A stretch of 64,000 nucleotides of DNA from Nakamurella sp040546275 (GTDB lineage Bacteria > Actinomycetota > Actinomycetes > Mycobacteriales > Nakamurellaceae). The stretch spans positions 372,001-436,000 of the forward strand of contig NZ_JBEPNO010000001.1 of assembly GCF_040546275.1 (NCBI RefSeq). Reading direction: 5' to 3'. A program made the translations under genes and the position numbers. Below the pieces are notes generated by a model. It did not search any database. It was not told the origin of the DNA and saw only the letters and a program-made list of their open reading frames with translations. Of the stretch, positions 25,899-36,186 are shown piece after piece. The stretch's first letter is position 1, and every line of letters begins with the position of its first letter.

Positions 25899-27086
25899 TC
25901 AGACCGAATCGGCGAGGCGCCCGACGGTGAGCGCGATCTGCAAGGTGAAGGCCTCACGGCTGGTCGTCGCGTCCAGCCCGGTGATGTCGCTGATCCGTCG
26001 CAGCCGATACCGAACCGTGTTGGCGTGGACGAAGAGGAGCCGGGCGGTCGGTTCGAGGGCGCCGCCGGACGCCAGGTAGGTGTCCAGTGTTCCCAGGAGC
26101 GGTTCTCCGGCGGCGAGCAGGGGGGAATACACGCTGCGCCGCAGGTAGTCTGCCGCCTCGGCGTCGCCGGCCAGCACCCGTTCGGGCAGCAGGCTGTCGG
26201 CGTCGACCCCGCGCGGCGCGTCGCGCCATCCGGCAGCGGCGCGGAGGCCCGACAGCGCCGTCCGCGCCGAGGCCATCGCCCCGGACAGGCCGGTCCCGAC
26301 GGGTCCGCGCACCACCGGTCCGTCACCGAAGATGTTCAGTAGGGAGTCGACGCCCTTGGCGAGGACCTGCTCGGTGTCGGCCGCCAGGATCAGGATCAGC
26401 CGGTCGCCGTGCAGTCCGGAGAGCGCGGACACGCCGGCCGCCGCGGCCCGATCCGCAGTCCCGGCGAGGGCGGCAGACCGGGATCCGACGACCACCGCGA
26501 CCTGACCGGAGAAGTCCCAGTTCAGGGCCGAAGCCCGCGAGGCCAGGGAATCGCCGCCGTCTCCCCGCACGATGCCGTCCACCACCAGTGCTTCCAATCG
26601 CTGGTCCCAGGCACCGCGGGATTCGGCGGCGGCCGCGTAGACCCCGGCAGCGGAGAACGCGACCTCCCGGGAGTAGCGCAGCAGCGAATCCGCCAGCGCC
26701 GCCGACTCGGCCGGGTCCGTGGCCAGCGCCGGCAGGTGCTCCTCGGCCACCGAGATCGCGATCCGGACCAGTTCGACAGTGCGGCGGAGCGTGACGCTGC
26801 GCGCCAGTTCTCGGGGGGCGGCGCCGAAGACGGCCTCGGTGAGCTTGAACCCGTCGAGGCCGCCGCGGGCCCAGCCGACGTAGCCGGCGATGCCAGCCTG
26901 AGCGACCAGGGTCACCCAGCTGCGCTGCAGCGCCGGCAGCGTCCGGAACCACGGCAGCCGCTCGTCCATCAGAGCGACCGAGCGGGTGGCCAGGCCACTG
27001 GCGGCGCGCTCCACCTTCAGCAACGTCGCATCGCTGACGGCCGGCCGAGCCGATTCGGCGAGTTCTGCGTCGATGGTTCCGGTCAC
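25899..27086 (-). CDS. fasR: PucR/CdaR-family regulator of fatty-acid synthesis (FasR-type)
   Basis: A 395-residue regulator. The C-terminal end holds the PucR-type helix-turn-helix: LDTYLASGGALEPTARLLFV, HANTVRYRLRRISDITGLD and SREAFTLQIALTVGRLAD. A central GGDEF-like degenerate domain (about 190-290) and an N-terminal helical domain precede it. In Streptomyces and mycobacteria this gene type, directly upstream of fabD and facing the same way, activates the FAS-II operon and senses acyl-CoA; position and fold match. GTG 27086 overlaps the stop of the upstream DUF5685 gene (GTGA), so the two are coupled. Confidence 0.88.
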   Translation of the reverse strand: MTGTIDAELAESARPAVSDATLLKVERAASGLATRSVALMDERLPWFRTLPALQRSWVTLVAQAGIAGYVGWARGGLDGFKLTEAVFGAAPRELARSVTLRRTVELVRIAISVAEEHLPALATDPAESAALADSLLRYSREVAFSAAGVYAAAAESRGAWDQRLEALVVDGIVRGDGGDSLASRASALNWDFSGQVAVVVGSRSAALAGTADRAAAAGVSALSGLHGDRLILILAADTEQVLAKGVDSLLNIFGDGPVVRGPVGTGLSGAMASARTALSGLRAAAGWRDAPRGVDADSLLPERVLAGDAEAADYLRRSVYSPLLAAGEPLLGTLDTYLASGGALEPTARLLFVHANTVRYRLRRISDITGLDATTSREAFTLQIALTVGRLADSV

Positions 27087-28348
27087 CCCTGCAGGGTGTC
27101 ACGACCGCTCGGCGGGGACGGGTGTCCGGTCGGCTGGTCGGTCGGTCCGGCCGTGGGGGGTGGGTCCGCGTGGTGGGTCGAGGAGCAGTCGCAGCAGTCG
27201 CAGCAGCCCCCGTCGCAGCAGTCGCAGCAGCTGCCGTCGCAGTTGCAATTGGTGCATCCGGGCTCGTGACGGCGCCCGGTGCAGGGGTTGTCGTGGCTGG
27301 CGCAGAGCGCGTAGCCGGTGCAGTACACGCCGACCCAGGGCAACACGTTGCGCCAGAAGGACCGACTACCACCGGGTCCCGGTGGCGGGTCGCCTGGCGC
27401 CGCCGGCGGGTGACCCGGATGGCCGGCGATCGGCCGTCCCCCGGGCGCCGCCGGCTCCCACGATGCGGTCGCGTCGAGGACGCGCGGGTCGAAAACACGG
27501 TGCACCGCAGCGTGTACGGCGTCGACCAGCAGGATCCGGATCAGCCGGTCGTCGGTGAGCTGCAGCCTCGACAGCCCGTTCCGGATGGTGTCGGCCAGCT
27601 GCCGGCACAGCGCCCTGGCGTCGGCCAGGGTGTGCCCGGTCGCGGTCAGTGGGTTGAAGTCGCCGGCCCGCGCGTCGCGGTCCAGGTCCTCCGCTGCGTC
27701 CATCACGTGCGCCAGAGCTCCGTAGGCCTCGCCGATCTCGCGCAGCGCACCGGCGTTCGCCGGGGCCTCGGCCAGGTCGGCGGTGGCCGCGAAGATCGTG
27801 CCGGCTGCGATCGCAGAAGGGGCGGTGACGGCCAGCAGGGAGTCACCCGGCCTCGTGGTCAACTCCAGATCGGCCTGCCGGGCCAGGTCGGCCAACATCC
27901 CGGGGGCGTCGATCGATGTTGACATGGCGCGGTCCGCGAGCGCCCGCCTGCGCAGGCCACCGGCCAGGCCGGCGGCGGCCGCGCTACGGACCGGGTGGGC
28001 CGAGTTCACCCCGGATCGTTTCTCCTGCAACACATCAGCCGCTTTCGCGGCGGCCAGCGTCAGGGATGCGGTGCCGGCGAACCGGGCGGACAACTCGGCC
28101 GGCGCGATCACCGTGGCCGTGCGCATCCCGCGGAGCGGACAGGGTCCGGCCGTCACGGTCGAAGCCGCGATGCTGCGTTGGGCCTGCAGGAGTACCGACG
28201 TCATCACGGCGTCGGTATTGGTTGTGACTCTCGACAGCTGGCCGTGCCGATCCCGGAGCGAGAGGCACAGACCGCAGAGGTGGGCCTGCCACTGCCGGTG
28301 GAGCTGGTCGTCGAGATGGTGTCGGCAGGGGGCGATCAGACCGAACAT
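27083..28348 (-). CDS. DUF5685 family protein with cysteine-rich C-terminus
   Basis: A 421-residue protein of unknown function. The N-terminus MFGLIAPCRHHL followed by WQAHLCGLCLSLRD gives a C-x16-C-x2-C pattern suited to a metal site. The middle is helical and rich in Ala and Leu (about 60-300) with conserved-looking HVMDAAEDLDRDARAGDFNP near residue 220, reminiscent of prenyltransferase-like D-rich helices. A Pro/Gly linker leads to a tail with 12 Cys in 24 residues (about 374-397; pairs of CC separated by D). Its stop overlaps the fasR start, so it sits first in a fasR operon. Binding iron-sulfur or zinc is plausible; the role is unknown. Confidence 0.8.
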   Translation of the reverse strand: MFGLIAPCRHHLDDQLHRQWQAHLCGLCLSLRDRHGQLSRVTTNTDAVMTSVLLQAQRSIAASTVTAGPCPLRGMRTATVIAPAELSARFAGTASLTLAAAKAADVLQEKRSGVNSAHPVRSAAAAGLAGGLRRRALADRAMSTSIDAPGMLADLARQADLELTTRPGDSLLAVTAPSAIAAGTIFAATADLAEAPANAGALREIGEAYGALAHVMDAAEDLDRDARAGDFNPLTATGHTLADARALCRQLADTIRNGLSRLQLTDDRLIRILLVDAVHAAVHRVFDPRVLDATASWEPAAPGGRPIAGHPGHPPAAPGDPPPGPGGSRSFWRNVLPWVGVYCTGYALCASHDNPCTGRRHEPGCTNCNCDGSCCDCCDGGCCDCCDCSSTHHADPPPTAGPTDQPTGHPSPPSGRDTLQG

Positions 28349-28477
28349 CTGGGGTCCCTTCGTCGGCCCGCATTGGCGGGCGCGGGCGCAACATGCCGGG
28401 CCGGTATCGCGGCGGCGATACCGGCCCTCATGTGCCGCTGTTCCCGGCCGGGCAATGATGTACGCGGCCGGAGCGGG

Positions 28478-28681
28478 TCACTCCGGGGTGACGCCGGTGG
28501 CCTGCGGGCCCTTCGGTGACTGCTCGACCTCGAAGGTGACGCGCTGGCCCTCTTCGAGGGACTTGTAGCCCGACCCGCCGATGGCCGAGTAGTGCACGAA
28601 GACGTCGCCGGATCCGTCCTCGGGGGAGATGAACCCGTAGCCCTTCTCCGCGTTGAACCACTTCACAGTTCCCTGCGCCAT
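28478..28681 (-). CDS. Cold-shock protein (CspA family)
   Basis: A 67-residue OB-fold RNA chaperone. RNP1 (KGYGFISPE) and RNP2 (VFVHYSAI) are intact, and the N-terminus QGTVKWFNAEKGYGFI is typical. ATG 28681 follows AGGAGAG by six bases. Monocistronic: it ends 130 bp before the DUF5685 start and lies about 235 bp downstream of the aceE stop on the same strand, leaving room for its own leader. Cold-shock or constitutive expression cannot be told apart from the sequence. Confidence 0.95.
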   Translation of the reverse strand: MAQGTVKWFNAEKGYGFISPEDGSGDVFVHYSAIGGSGYKSLEEGQRVTFEVEQSPKGPQATGVTPE

Positions 28682-28915
28682 GCTGCTCTCCTGAAGCGTT
28701 GTCCACGGTGGGCCCGCGGGGTGGAACACCCCGGCCGGTGCCGTTCTCCGACCGAGGGGATGCGCCTTGACCCCGTGAAGTGCGCGAGGCGCCGGAGAGA
28801 AGAGCAACAACGCGCCCGAAGATACCGCGGCGGCAAACCGGTTGGCCAGAGCCCGTGCGGCCATTTCACAGACCGCCCGGAGCTCCGACAACCGCTGCCG
28901 CGGAGAGATCTTGGG

Positions 28916-31741
<2,826 letters not shown>

Positions 31742-32080
31742 GGGATCTCCTCGTCAGGCGATCGGCGGCGGTGATGTGCGATGGGCACGTGCTCGCGTCG
31801 ACCGGTTGGTCTCAGGCCGCCCCGGGTGGGAGCCGCCGCCTACCATCCTTCCGCATCATTCAGCGCTCTGCCGCCGCGGGCTGCGGTGGACAGCTGTCGG
31901 CCGCCCACGATCGGGCCCAAGGGTGGGTCGGGAGTTCTCGGACTGCGGGTTGCTTGCATAATGTGGTCCACGCCGGGGCACTTCCAGCTGGTGATGCCGA
32001 GCACGGTGTCGCATTCTCAAGGCCGCACGGGTTCACAAGCATCTATGGAGGGTTCACCAAGTGGGAAGGCGCGACAACAC
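31742..32080. promoter_or_regulatory. Divergent promoter region between aceE and DUF3052 gene
   Basis: 339 bp without a convincing gene. The aceE side holds its AGGAGA at once. On the plus side CATAAT at 31957-31962 resembles a -10 element, about 120 bp before the DUF3052 start, with no clear -35 match. An in-frame ATG at 32045 lies close to the DUF3052 start. I see no strong dyad. Confidence 0.4.
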
Positions 32081-32524
32081 GTGAGCGAGGTCTCGGGACA
32101 GGCGCAGGGCTCCTCCGAGAGCAGCGTCGCTGTCCGGCTCGGTCTGAAGGCCGGCGACGTCGTGGGGGAGATCGGCTACGACGACGACGTCGATCATGAT
32201 CTGCGGGACGCGGTGGAACGCATCATCGGGTCCGAACTACTCGACGAGGACGCGGATGACGTCCTCGACGCGGTGGTGCTGTGGTGGCGAGAGGACGACG
32301 GTGACCTGACGGACGCGCTCGTGGACGCGATCACCCTGTTGGCCGACACCGGGGTCATCTGGCTGTTGACGCCCAAGACCGGGCGGGCCGGCTATGTGGA
32401 GCCCAGTGACATCGCCGAGGCCACCCGGACTGCGGGGCTCTCGCAGACCACCACCGTCGCCGGGGGCACCCAGTGGATGACCGCCAGGTTGGCGCGCGCG
32501 AAGCAGGGCCGGATCCGCAGGTAG
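32081..32524 (+). CDS. DUF3052 family protein
   Basis: A 147-residue protein of an actinobacterial family of unknown function. Core features are VAVRLGLKAGDVVGEIGYDD, a very acidic stretch (ELLDEDADDVLDAVVLWW) near residue 58, then LLADTGVIWLLTPKTGRAGY and WMTARLARAKQGRIRR at the basic C-terminus. GTG 32081 is chosen, with GAAGG about 12 bases upstream; ATG 32045 would add 12 residues. Between divergent aceE and the peroxiredoxin gene the order is the same as in Mycobacterium tuberculosis, so this is a conserved neighbour rather than an insertion. Confidence 0.85.
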   Translation: MSEVSGQAQGSSESSVAVRLGLKAGDVVGEIGYDDDVDHDLRDAVERIIGSELLDEDADDVLDAVVLWWREDDGDLTDALVDAITLLADTGVIWLLTPKTGRAGYVEPSDIAEATRTAGLSQTTTVAGGTQWMTARLARAKQGRIRR

Positions 32525-32604
32525 CTTGTGGTCATCGGATGCCTGCCAGGCAGCTCCGGTCAACAGCCAACACCAGCCATCGTCAGCAGTGGGAAGGGGC
32601 CATC

Positions 32605-33069
32605 ATGTCAGTCGAGATCGGTTCGGTAGCACCGGATTTCACCCTTCCGGACGCCAACCGGGCACCCGTGTCGCTGTCGTCTTTCCGGGGGAAGAAGGCC
32701 GTGCTGGTCGTCTTCTACCCGTTCGCCTTCTCGGGCACCTGCACCACCGAGCTGTGTGCGGTGCGCGACGATCTGGCGTCCTTCCAGAACGAGCATGTCC
32801 AGGTGCTGGCCGTCTCCACCGACCCGGCCCCGGCGTTGCAGGCCTGGGCCGCAGCTCAGGGGTACGAATTCCCGCTGCTGTCGGACTTCTGGCCGCACGG
32901 TGTGGTCTCCCAGGCCTACGGCTCCTTCCACGAGGGTGGGTTCGCGCTCCGCGGGACCTTCCTGATCGACACCGAGGGCGTCGTGCGCTTCGCCGAGGTC
33001 AACGGGCCGGGCGAGGCCAGGGACCAAGGCTCCTGGAAGCGCGCCGTCGCAGCCCTCGCGACCGCCTGA
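32605..33069 (+). CDS. AhpE/BCP-type peroxiredoxin
   Basis: A 154-residue thioredoxin-fold peroxidase that reduces H2O2 and organic hydroperoxides. The active site reads FYPFAFSGTCTTELCAVRD with the peroxidatic Cys at 46 and a second Cys at 51, the spacing of atypical two-Cys BCP enzymes. SVAPDFTLPDANRAPVSLSS at the start and RGTFLIDTEGVVRF near residue 115 are typical. The mycobacterial protein in this position, AhpE, is one-Cys, so the extra Cys matters for recycling. ATG 32605 has GGAAGGGG upstream. It is 80 bp after the DUF3052 gene. Confidence 0.92.
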   Translation: MSVEIGSVAPDFTLPDANRAPVSLSSFRGKKAVLVVFYPFAFSGTCTTELCAVRDDLASFQNEHVQVLAVSTDPAPALQAWAAAQGYEFPLLSDFWPHGVVSQAYGSFHEGGFALRGTFLIDTEGVVRFAEVNGPGEARDQGSWKRAVAALATA

Positions 33070-33236
33070 CCCGTCCACCTCGCCCTGACCGCGGAGAGCA
33101 TGGGCGGTGGCGGGAACGGCCGTGGGTCGTGCGGCTCCCGGTGTACCCGCGGTCGGAAGGCGCATTGTTTGGGCCGACCCGCCCAGCCGTGGCATCATCT
33201 TCCGGTCAGGGCGCCTTGTCGTCGGCCCCTGATGAA

Positions 33237-33308
33237 GGGCGCGTAGCTCAGCGGAAGAGCTCCCGGTTTACACCCGGGCGGTCGGGGGTTCGAACCCCTC
33301 CGCGCCCA
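33237..33308 (+). tRNA. tRNA-Val (anticodon TAC)
   Basis: A 72-nt cloverleaf: acceptor GGGCGCG/CGCGCCC, D-arm GCTC...GAGC, anticodon stem CCCGG/CCGGG with loop TTTACAC (TAC reads GUA-family Val codons), and T-arm GGGGG-TTCGAAC-CCCTC with GTTCGAA. Discriminator A at 33308; the CCA end is not fully encoded (ACC then G). It stands alone, followed by a strong hairpin at 33367. Confidence 0.97.
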
Positions 33309-33366
33309 CCGTCACACGACCCGCACGGGCTGTTCCCGACCCCGGTCGGCGGCGGCAGCCGATAAC

Positions 33367-33406
33367 GAAGGTCGGAGTCGTTCGACTACGAACGACTCCG
33401 ACCTTC
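33367..33406. terminator. Perfect 18-bp hairpin after tRNA-Val, before ohr (convergent)
   Basis: GAAGGTCGGAGTCGTTCG (33367-33384), loop ACTA, and its exact complement (33389-33406). The stem has no mismatch. It lies between the tRNA and the convergent ohr stop, so it can end transcription from both sides. No U-tract. Confidence 0.7.
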
Positions 33407-33444
33407 ACTGTTGCATCACGGCTGCAGTTGCACCGTTGTCCGGT

Positions 33445-33867
33445 CTACGTAGTGATGGTGTCCAGGGTGACCTCGATGTTGCCGCGGGTGGCGTTCGAGT
33501 AGGGGCAGACCTGGTGGGCGGCCTCGACGAGGGCGTCGGCGGTGGCCTGGTCAACGCCGGACATCTCCACGTGCAGCGCCACCGAGAGAACGAACCCGCC
33601 GGCGCCGTTCGGGCCGATCCCGACGTCGGCCGTCACCGCGGCGTCGGCGATGGGGGCCTTCTCCTTGCCGGCGATCAGCTTGAGCGCGGACAGGAAGCAC
33701 GCGGAGTACCCGGCGGCGAAGAGCTGCTCCGGATTGGTGGCCCCACCGGGGCCGCCCATCTCCACCGGGGTGGCCAGATCGTGGTCGACCAGGCCGTCCG
33801 AGCTGCGGGTGTGGCCGTTGCGGCCGTCCCCGGTGGCGGTGGCAGACGCGGTGTAGAGCGCGCTCAT
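33445..33867 (-). CDS. ohr: Organic hydroperoxide resistance protein Ohr
   Basis: A 140-residue OsmC/Ohr-fold thiol peroxidase that detoxifies organic hydroperoxides. Both reactive Cys are present in Ohr contexts: FAAGYSACFLSALKLIAG near residue 59 and HQVCPYSNATRGNIEV near residue 123; the latter CPYSNATRGN is diagnostic for Ohr. ATGACATG-like starts: ATG 33867 has AGGAAGAGGAAG upstream. The OhrR-like sensor is 22 kb away, not adjacent. The 144-bp upstream gap contains a 13-bp inverted repeat. Confidence 0.95.
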   Translation of the reverse strand: MSALYTASATATGDGRNGHTRSSDGLVDHDLATPVEMGGPGGATNPEQLFAAGYSACFLSALKLIAGKEKAPIADAAVTADVGIGPNGAGGFVLSVALHVEMSGVDQATADALVEAAHQVCPYSNATRGNIEVTLDTITT

Positions 33868-33920
33868 GTTCTTCCTCTTCCTGGTCGGGCGGGACGAGCG
33901 TTCCCTGGCTCGTCAGGGTT

Positions 33921-33981
33921 GCGCTCATGATCGGGTCGATTTCTGCCCCACGAGCCACAAAACCGCCACGATCATGAGCGC
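33921..33981. promoter_or_regulatory. 13-bp inverted repeat upstream of ohr
   Basis: GCGCTCATGATCG (33921-33933) and CGATCATGAGCGC (33969-33981) are exact complements 35 bases apart. They lie 54-114 bp before the ohr start and after the oxidoreductase stop. It may be an operator pair or a large-loop terminator of the upstream gene; no regulator is assigned. Confidence 0.45.
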
Positions 33982-34011
33982 CGTCGAAGTTGATAAGCGC
34001 GGCGGGGGGGG

Positions 34012-35199
34012 TCAGGCGGGGACGGGTTCCCAGGTAGAGTAGTTGCCGGCACTGGTTTCGACGGCCGCGAGCACACGCTGGACCTTGAGGGCGTCGGCGA
34101 ACGACGGAGTCGGCTGGACGCCGGTGGCGATCGCGTTGACGAGGTCGACGACCTGGTGGGTGAATCCGTGCTCGTAGCCGAGTCCGTGGCCGGGCGGCCA
34201 CCAGGCGGCGATGTACGGATGCTCGGGCTCGGTCACCAGGATGCGCCGGAACCCCTGTGCGCCAGGCTCATCGGTGCCGTCGTAGTACTGCAGCGTGTTC
34301 ATGTCCTCGAAGTCGAACGCGATCGAGCCCAGAGAGCCGTTGACCTCCAGGCGCAGGGCATTGCGGCGGCCGAGAGCGAAACGGGTGGCCTCGAAGATGC
34401 CGATCGGCCCGCCGTCGAAACGTGCCGTGAAAAGGGCGGCGTCGTCGACGGTGACCGGCCCCTTCGGCACGTCGGCGCCGACCGCGCCACGCCCGCCGAG
34501 GCCGACGAGCTCGCCGCCGATCGGACGCTCCTTCACGAAGGTCTCCATGATCGCCGACACCCCGGTGATCTGCTGGCCGGTGACGAACTGTGAGGCGTCG
34601 ATGATGTGCGCGCCGATGTCGCCGAGCGCACCGGACCCGGCCTTCTCCTTGTCCATCCGCCAGGTGAGCGGTCCGTTCTCGTCGGACAGCCAGTCCTGCA
34701 GGTACTGCGCCCTGACCTGACGGATGGTCCCCACCTTGCCGTCGTCGACCATCTGCTTGAAGAGCGCCAGTGCGGGCGTACGGCGATAGGTGAAGCCGCA
34801 CATGGCCATCACGCCGTTCGCAGCGGCCGCGGTGGCGGCCTGCGTCATCTGCTCGGCCTCCGCGACGGAGTTGGCCAAGGGCTTCTCGCAGAGCACGTGC
34901 TTGCCGGCCTGCAGGGCCGCGATCGCAATCTCGGCGTGGGTGTCGCCGGGGGTGCAGATGTCGATCAGGTCGATGTCGTCGCGTTCGATCAGCCGCCGCC
35001 AGTCGGTCTCGACCGAGGCCCACCCCATCTTGTCGGCGGCGGCCTGCGCGGCGCCGGCGTTGCGGCCGGCCAGCGCGGTCAGTTCTGGGGTGAGCGGTAG
35101 ATCGAAGAAGCGATGGGCGCTTCGCCAGGCGTGCGAGTGGACGCCGCCCATGAAGGCGTACCCCACCATGCCGACCCGAAGTGGTCCTGCGACGGACAT
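34012..35199 (-). CDS. Gfo/Idh/MocA-family NAD(P)-dependent oxidoreductase
   Basis: A 395-residue sugar or inositol dehydrogenase-like enzyme. The Rossmann motif is RVGMVGYAFMGGVHSHAW near residue 9; IDLIDICTPGDTHAEIA and GKHVLCEKPLAN (catalytic Lys of the EKP motif near residue 104) are typical, followed by GDIGAHIIDASQFVTG with the conserved Asp-His near residue 185. Oxidation of a sugar or cyclitol is likely, substrate unknown. ATG 35199 is set by GGGAG six bases upstream. It lies before ohr on the same strand, separated by 144 bp with an inverted repeat, and diverges from a methyltransferase. Confidence 0.92.
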   Translation of the reverse strand: MSVAGPLRVGMVGYAFMGGVHSHAWRSAHRFFDLPLTPELTALAGRNAGAAQAAADKMGWASVETDWRRLIERDDIDLIDICTPGDTHAEIAIAALQAGKHVLCEKPLANSVAEAEQMTQAATAAAANGVMAMCGFTYRRTPALALFKQMVDDGKVGTIRQVRAQYLQDWLSDENGPLTWRMDKEKAGSGALGDIGAHIIDASQFVTGQQITGVSAIMETFVKERPIGGELVGLGGRGAVGADVPKGPVTVDDAALFTARFDGGPIGIFEATRFALGRRNALRLEVNGSLGSIAFDFEDMNTLQYYDGTDEPGAQGFRRILVTEPEHPYIAAWWPPGHGLGYEHGFTHQVVDLVNAIATGVQPTPSFADALKVQRVLAAVETSAGNYSTWEPVPA

Positions 35200-35358
35200 C
35201 GTTGCTCCCTGGAAGTCTCGCGACGCGGCGGATGTCACCGGTGCGGCACTGCCGGACGAGACTAGTACGCGGCCTGTCGGGACCACCCCGTCGACCACGT
35301 CAGTCCCAGCATGTGAAACCACATTCCCAACTGTTGGTTCTCCGACTACCGTGGGGTC

Positions 35359-36162
35359 ATGACGAATCCGCAGTACACCCACGGCCACCAGGACTCGGTG
35401 CTGCGGTCCCACCGCTGGCGGACGGCGCAGAACTCGGCCGGATACCTGCTGCCGCATCTGGCCTCCGGTCTCTCGCTGCTCGACATCGGTTGCGGGCCGG
35501 GGACCATCACGTCCGATCTGGCGGATCTGGTTGCCCCGGGGGCGGTGTGGGGCGTCGACAGCAGCGCCGAGGTCGTCGCCGAAGCGTCCCGGACCGCCAA
35601 GGCCAGGGGCGCCGCCAACGCGAGTTTCGGGGTCGGGGACGTCTACGCCTTGGCGCACGCCGATGGCGCCTTCGACGTGGTGCACGCCCATCAGGTGCTG
35701 CAGCACCTCGCCGACCCAGCGGCCGCGCTGCGGGAGATGGGCCGGGTCTGCCGGCCGGGTGGCATCGTGGCGGCCCGCGATGCCGACTATGCGGCCATGG
35801 CCTGGTTTCCGCGGGTGCCTGCCCTTGACGACTGGATGACCCTTTACCAGCAGGTGGCCCGGAGCAACGCCGCCGAGCCCGACGGTGGCCGGTTCCTCCG
35901 TCACTGGGCCCATAGGGCCGGGTTCGCCGACGTGACGTCGTCCGCCTCCGTCTGGTGCTACTCCACCGAGGCAGAAAGGCAGTGGTGGGGCGGCCTCTGG
36001 GCGGATCGGGTGGTCGGGTCCGCGTTCGCCGCGCAGGCAGTGAACCGCGGCTTCGCCGACGTGGCGCGTCTGCAGGCGATGGCCGCCGGATGGCGGGAAT
36101 GGGCGTCCCATCCGGATGCCTGGTTCGCTGTTCTCAATGGTGAGATCCTCTGCCGCCGTTGA
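35359..36162 (+). CDS. Class I SAM-dependent methyltransferase (UbiE/Methyltransf_11 type)
   Basis: A 267-residue methyltransferase. SAM-binding motif I is SLLDIGCGPGTITSDLADLV near residue 40; motif II/III VGDVYALAHADGAFDVVHAH and LREMGRVCRPGGIVAARD follow. The last 100 residues form a mostly helical lid with many Trp (WCYSTEAERQWWGGLWAD), suggesting a hydrophobic small-molecule substrate. ATG 35359 has few bases of untranslated leader visible; the promoter is in the 159 bp shared with the divergent oxidoreductase. Substrate unknown. Confidence 0.88.
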   Translation: MTNPQYTHGHQDSVLRSHRWRTAQNSAGYLLPHLASGLSLLDIGCGPGTITSDLADLVAPGAVWGVDSSAEVVAEASRTAKARGAANASFGVGDVYALAHADGAFDVVHAHQVLQHLADPAAALREMGRVCRPGGIVAARDADYAAMAWFPRVPALDDWMTLYQQVARSNAAEPDGGRFLRHWAHRAGFADVTSSASVWCYSTEAERQWWGGLWADRVVGSAFAAQAVNRGFADVARLQAMAAGWREWASHPDAWFAVLNGEILCRR

Positions 36163-36186
36163 TGATTCGCGTGCCGATGCGACCTG

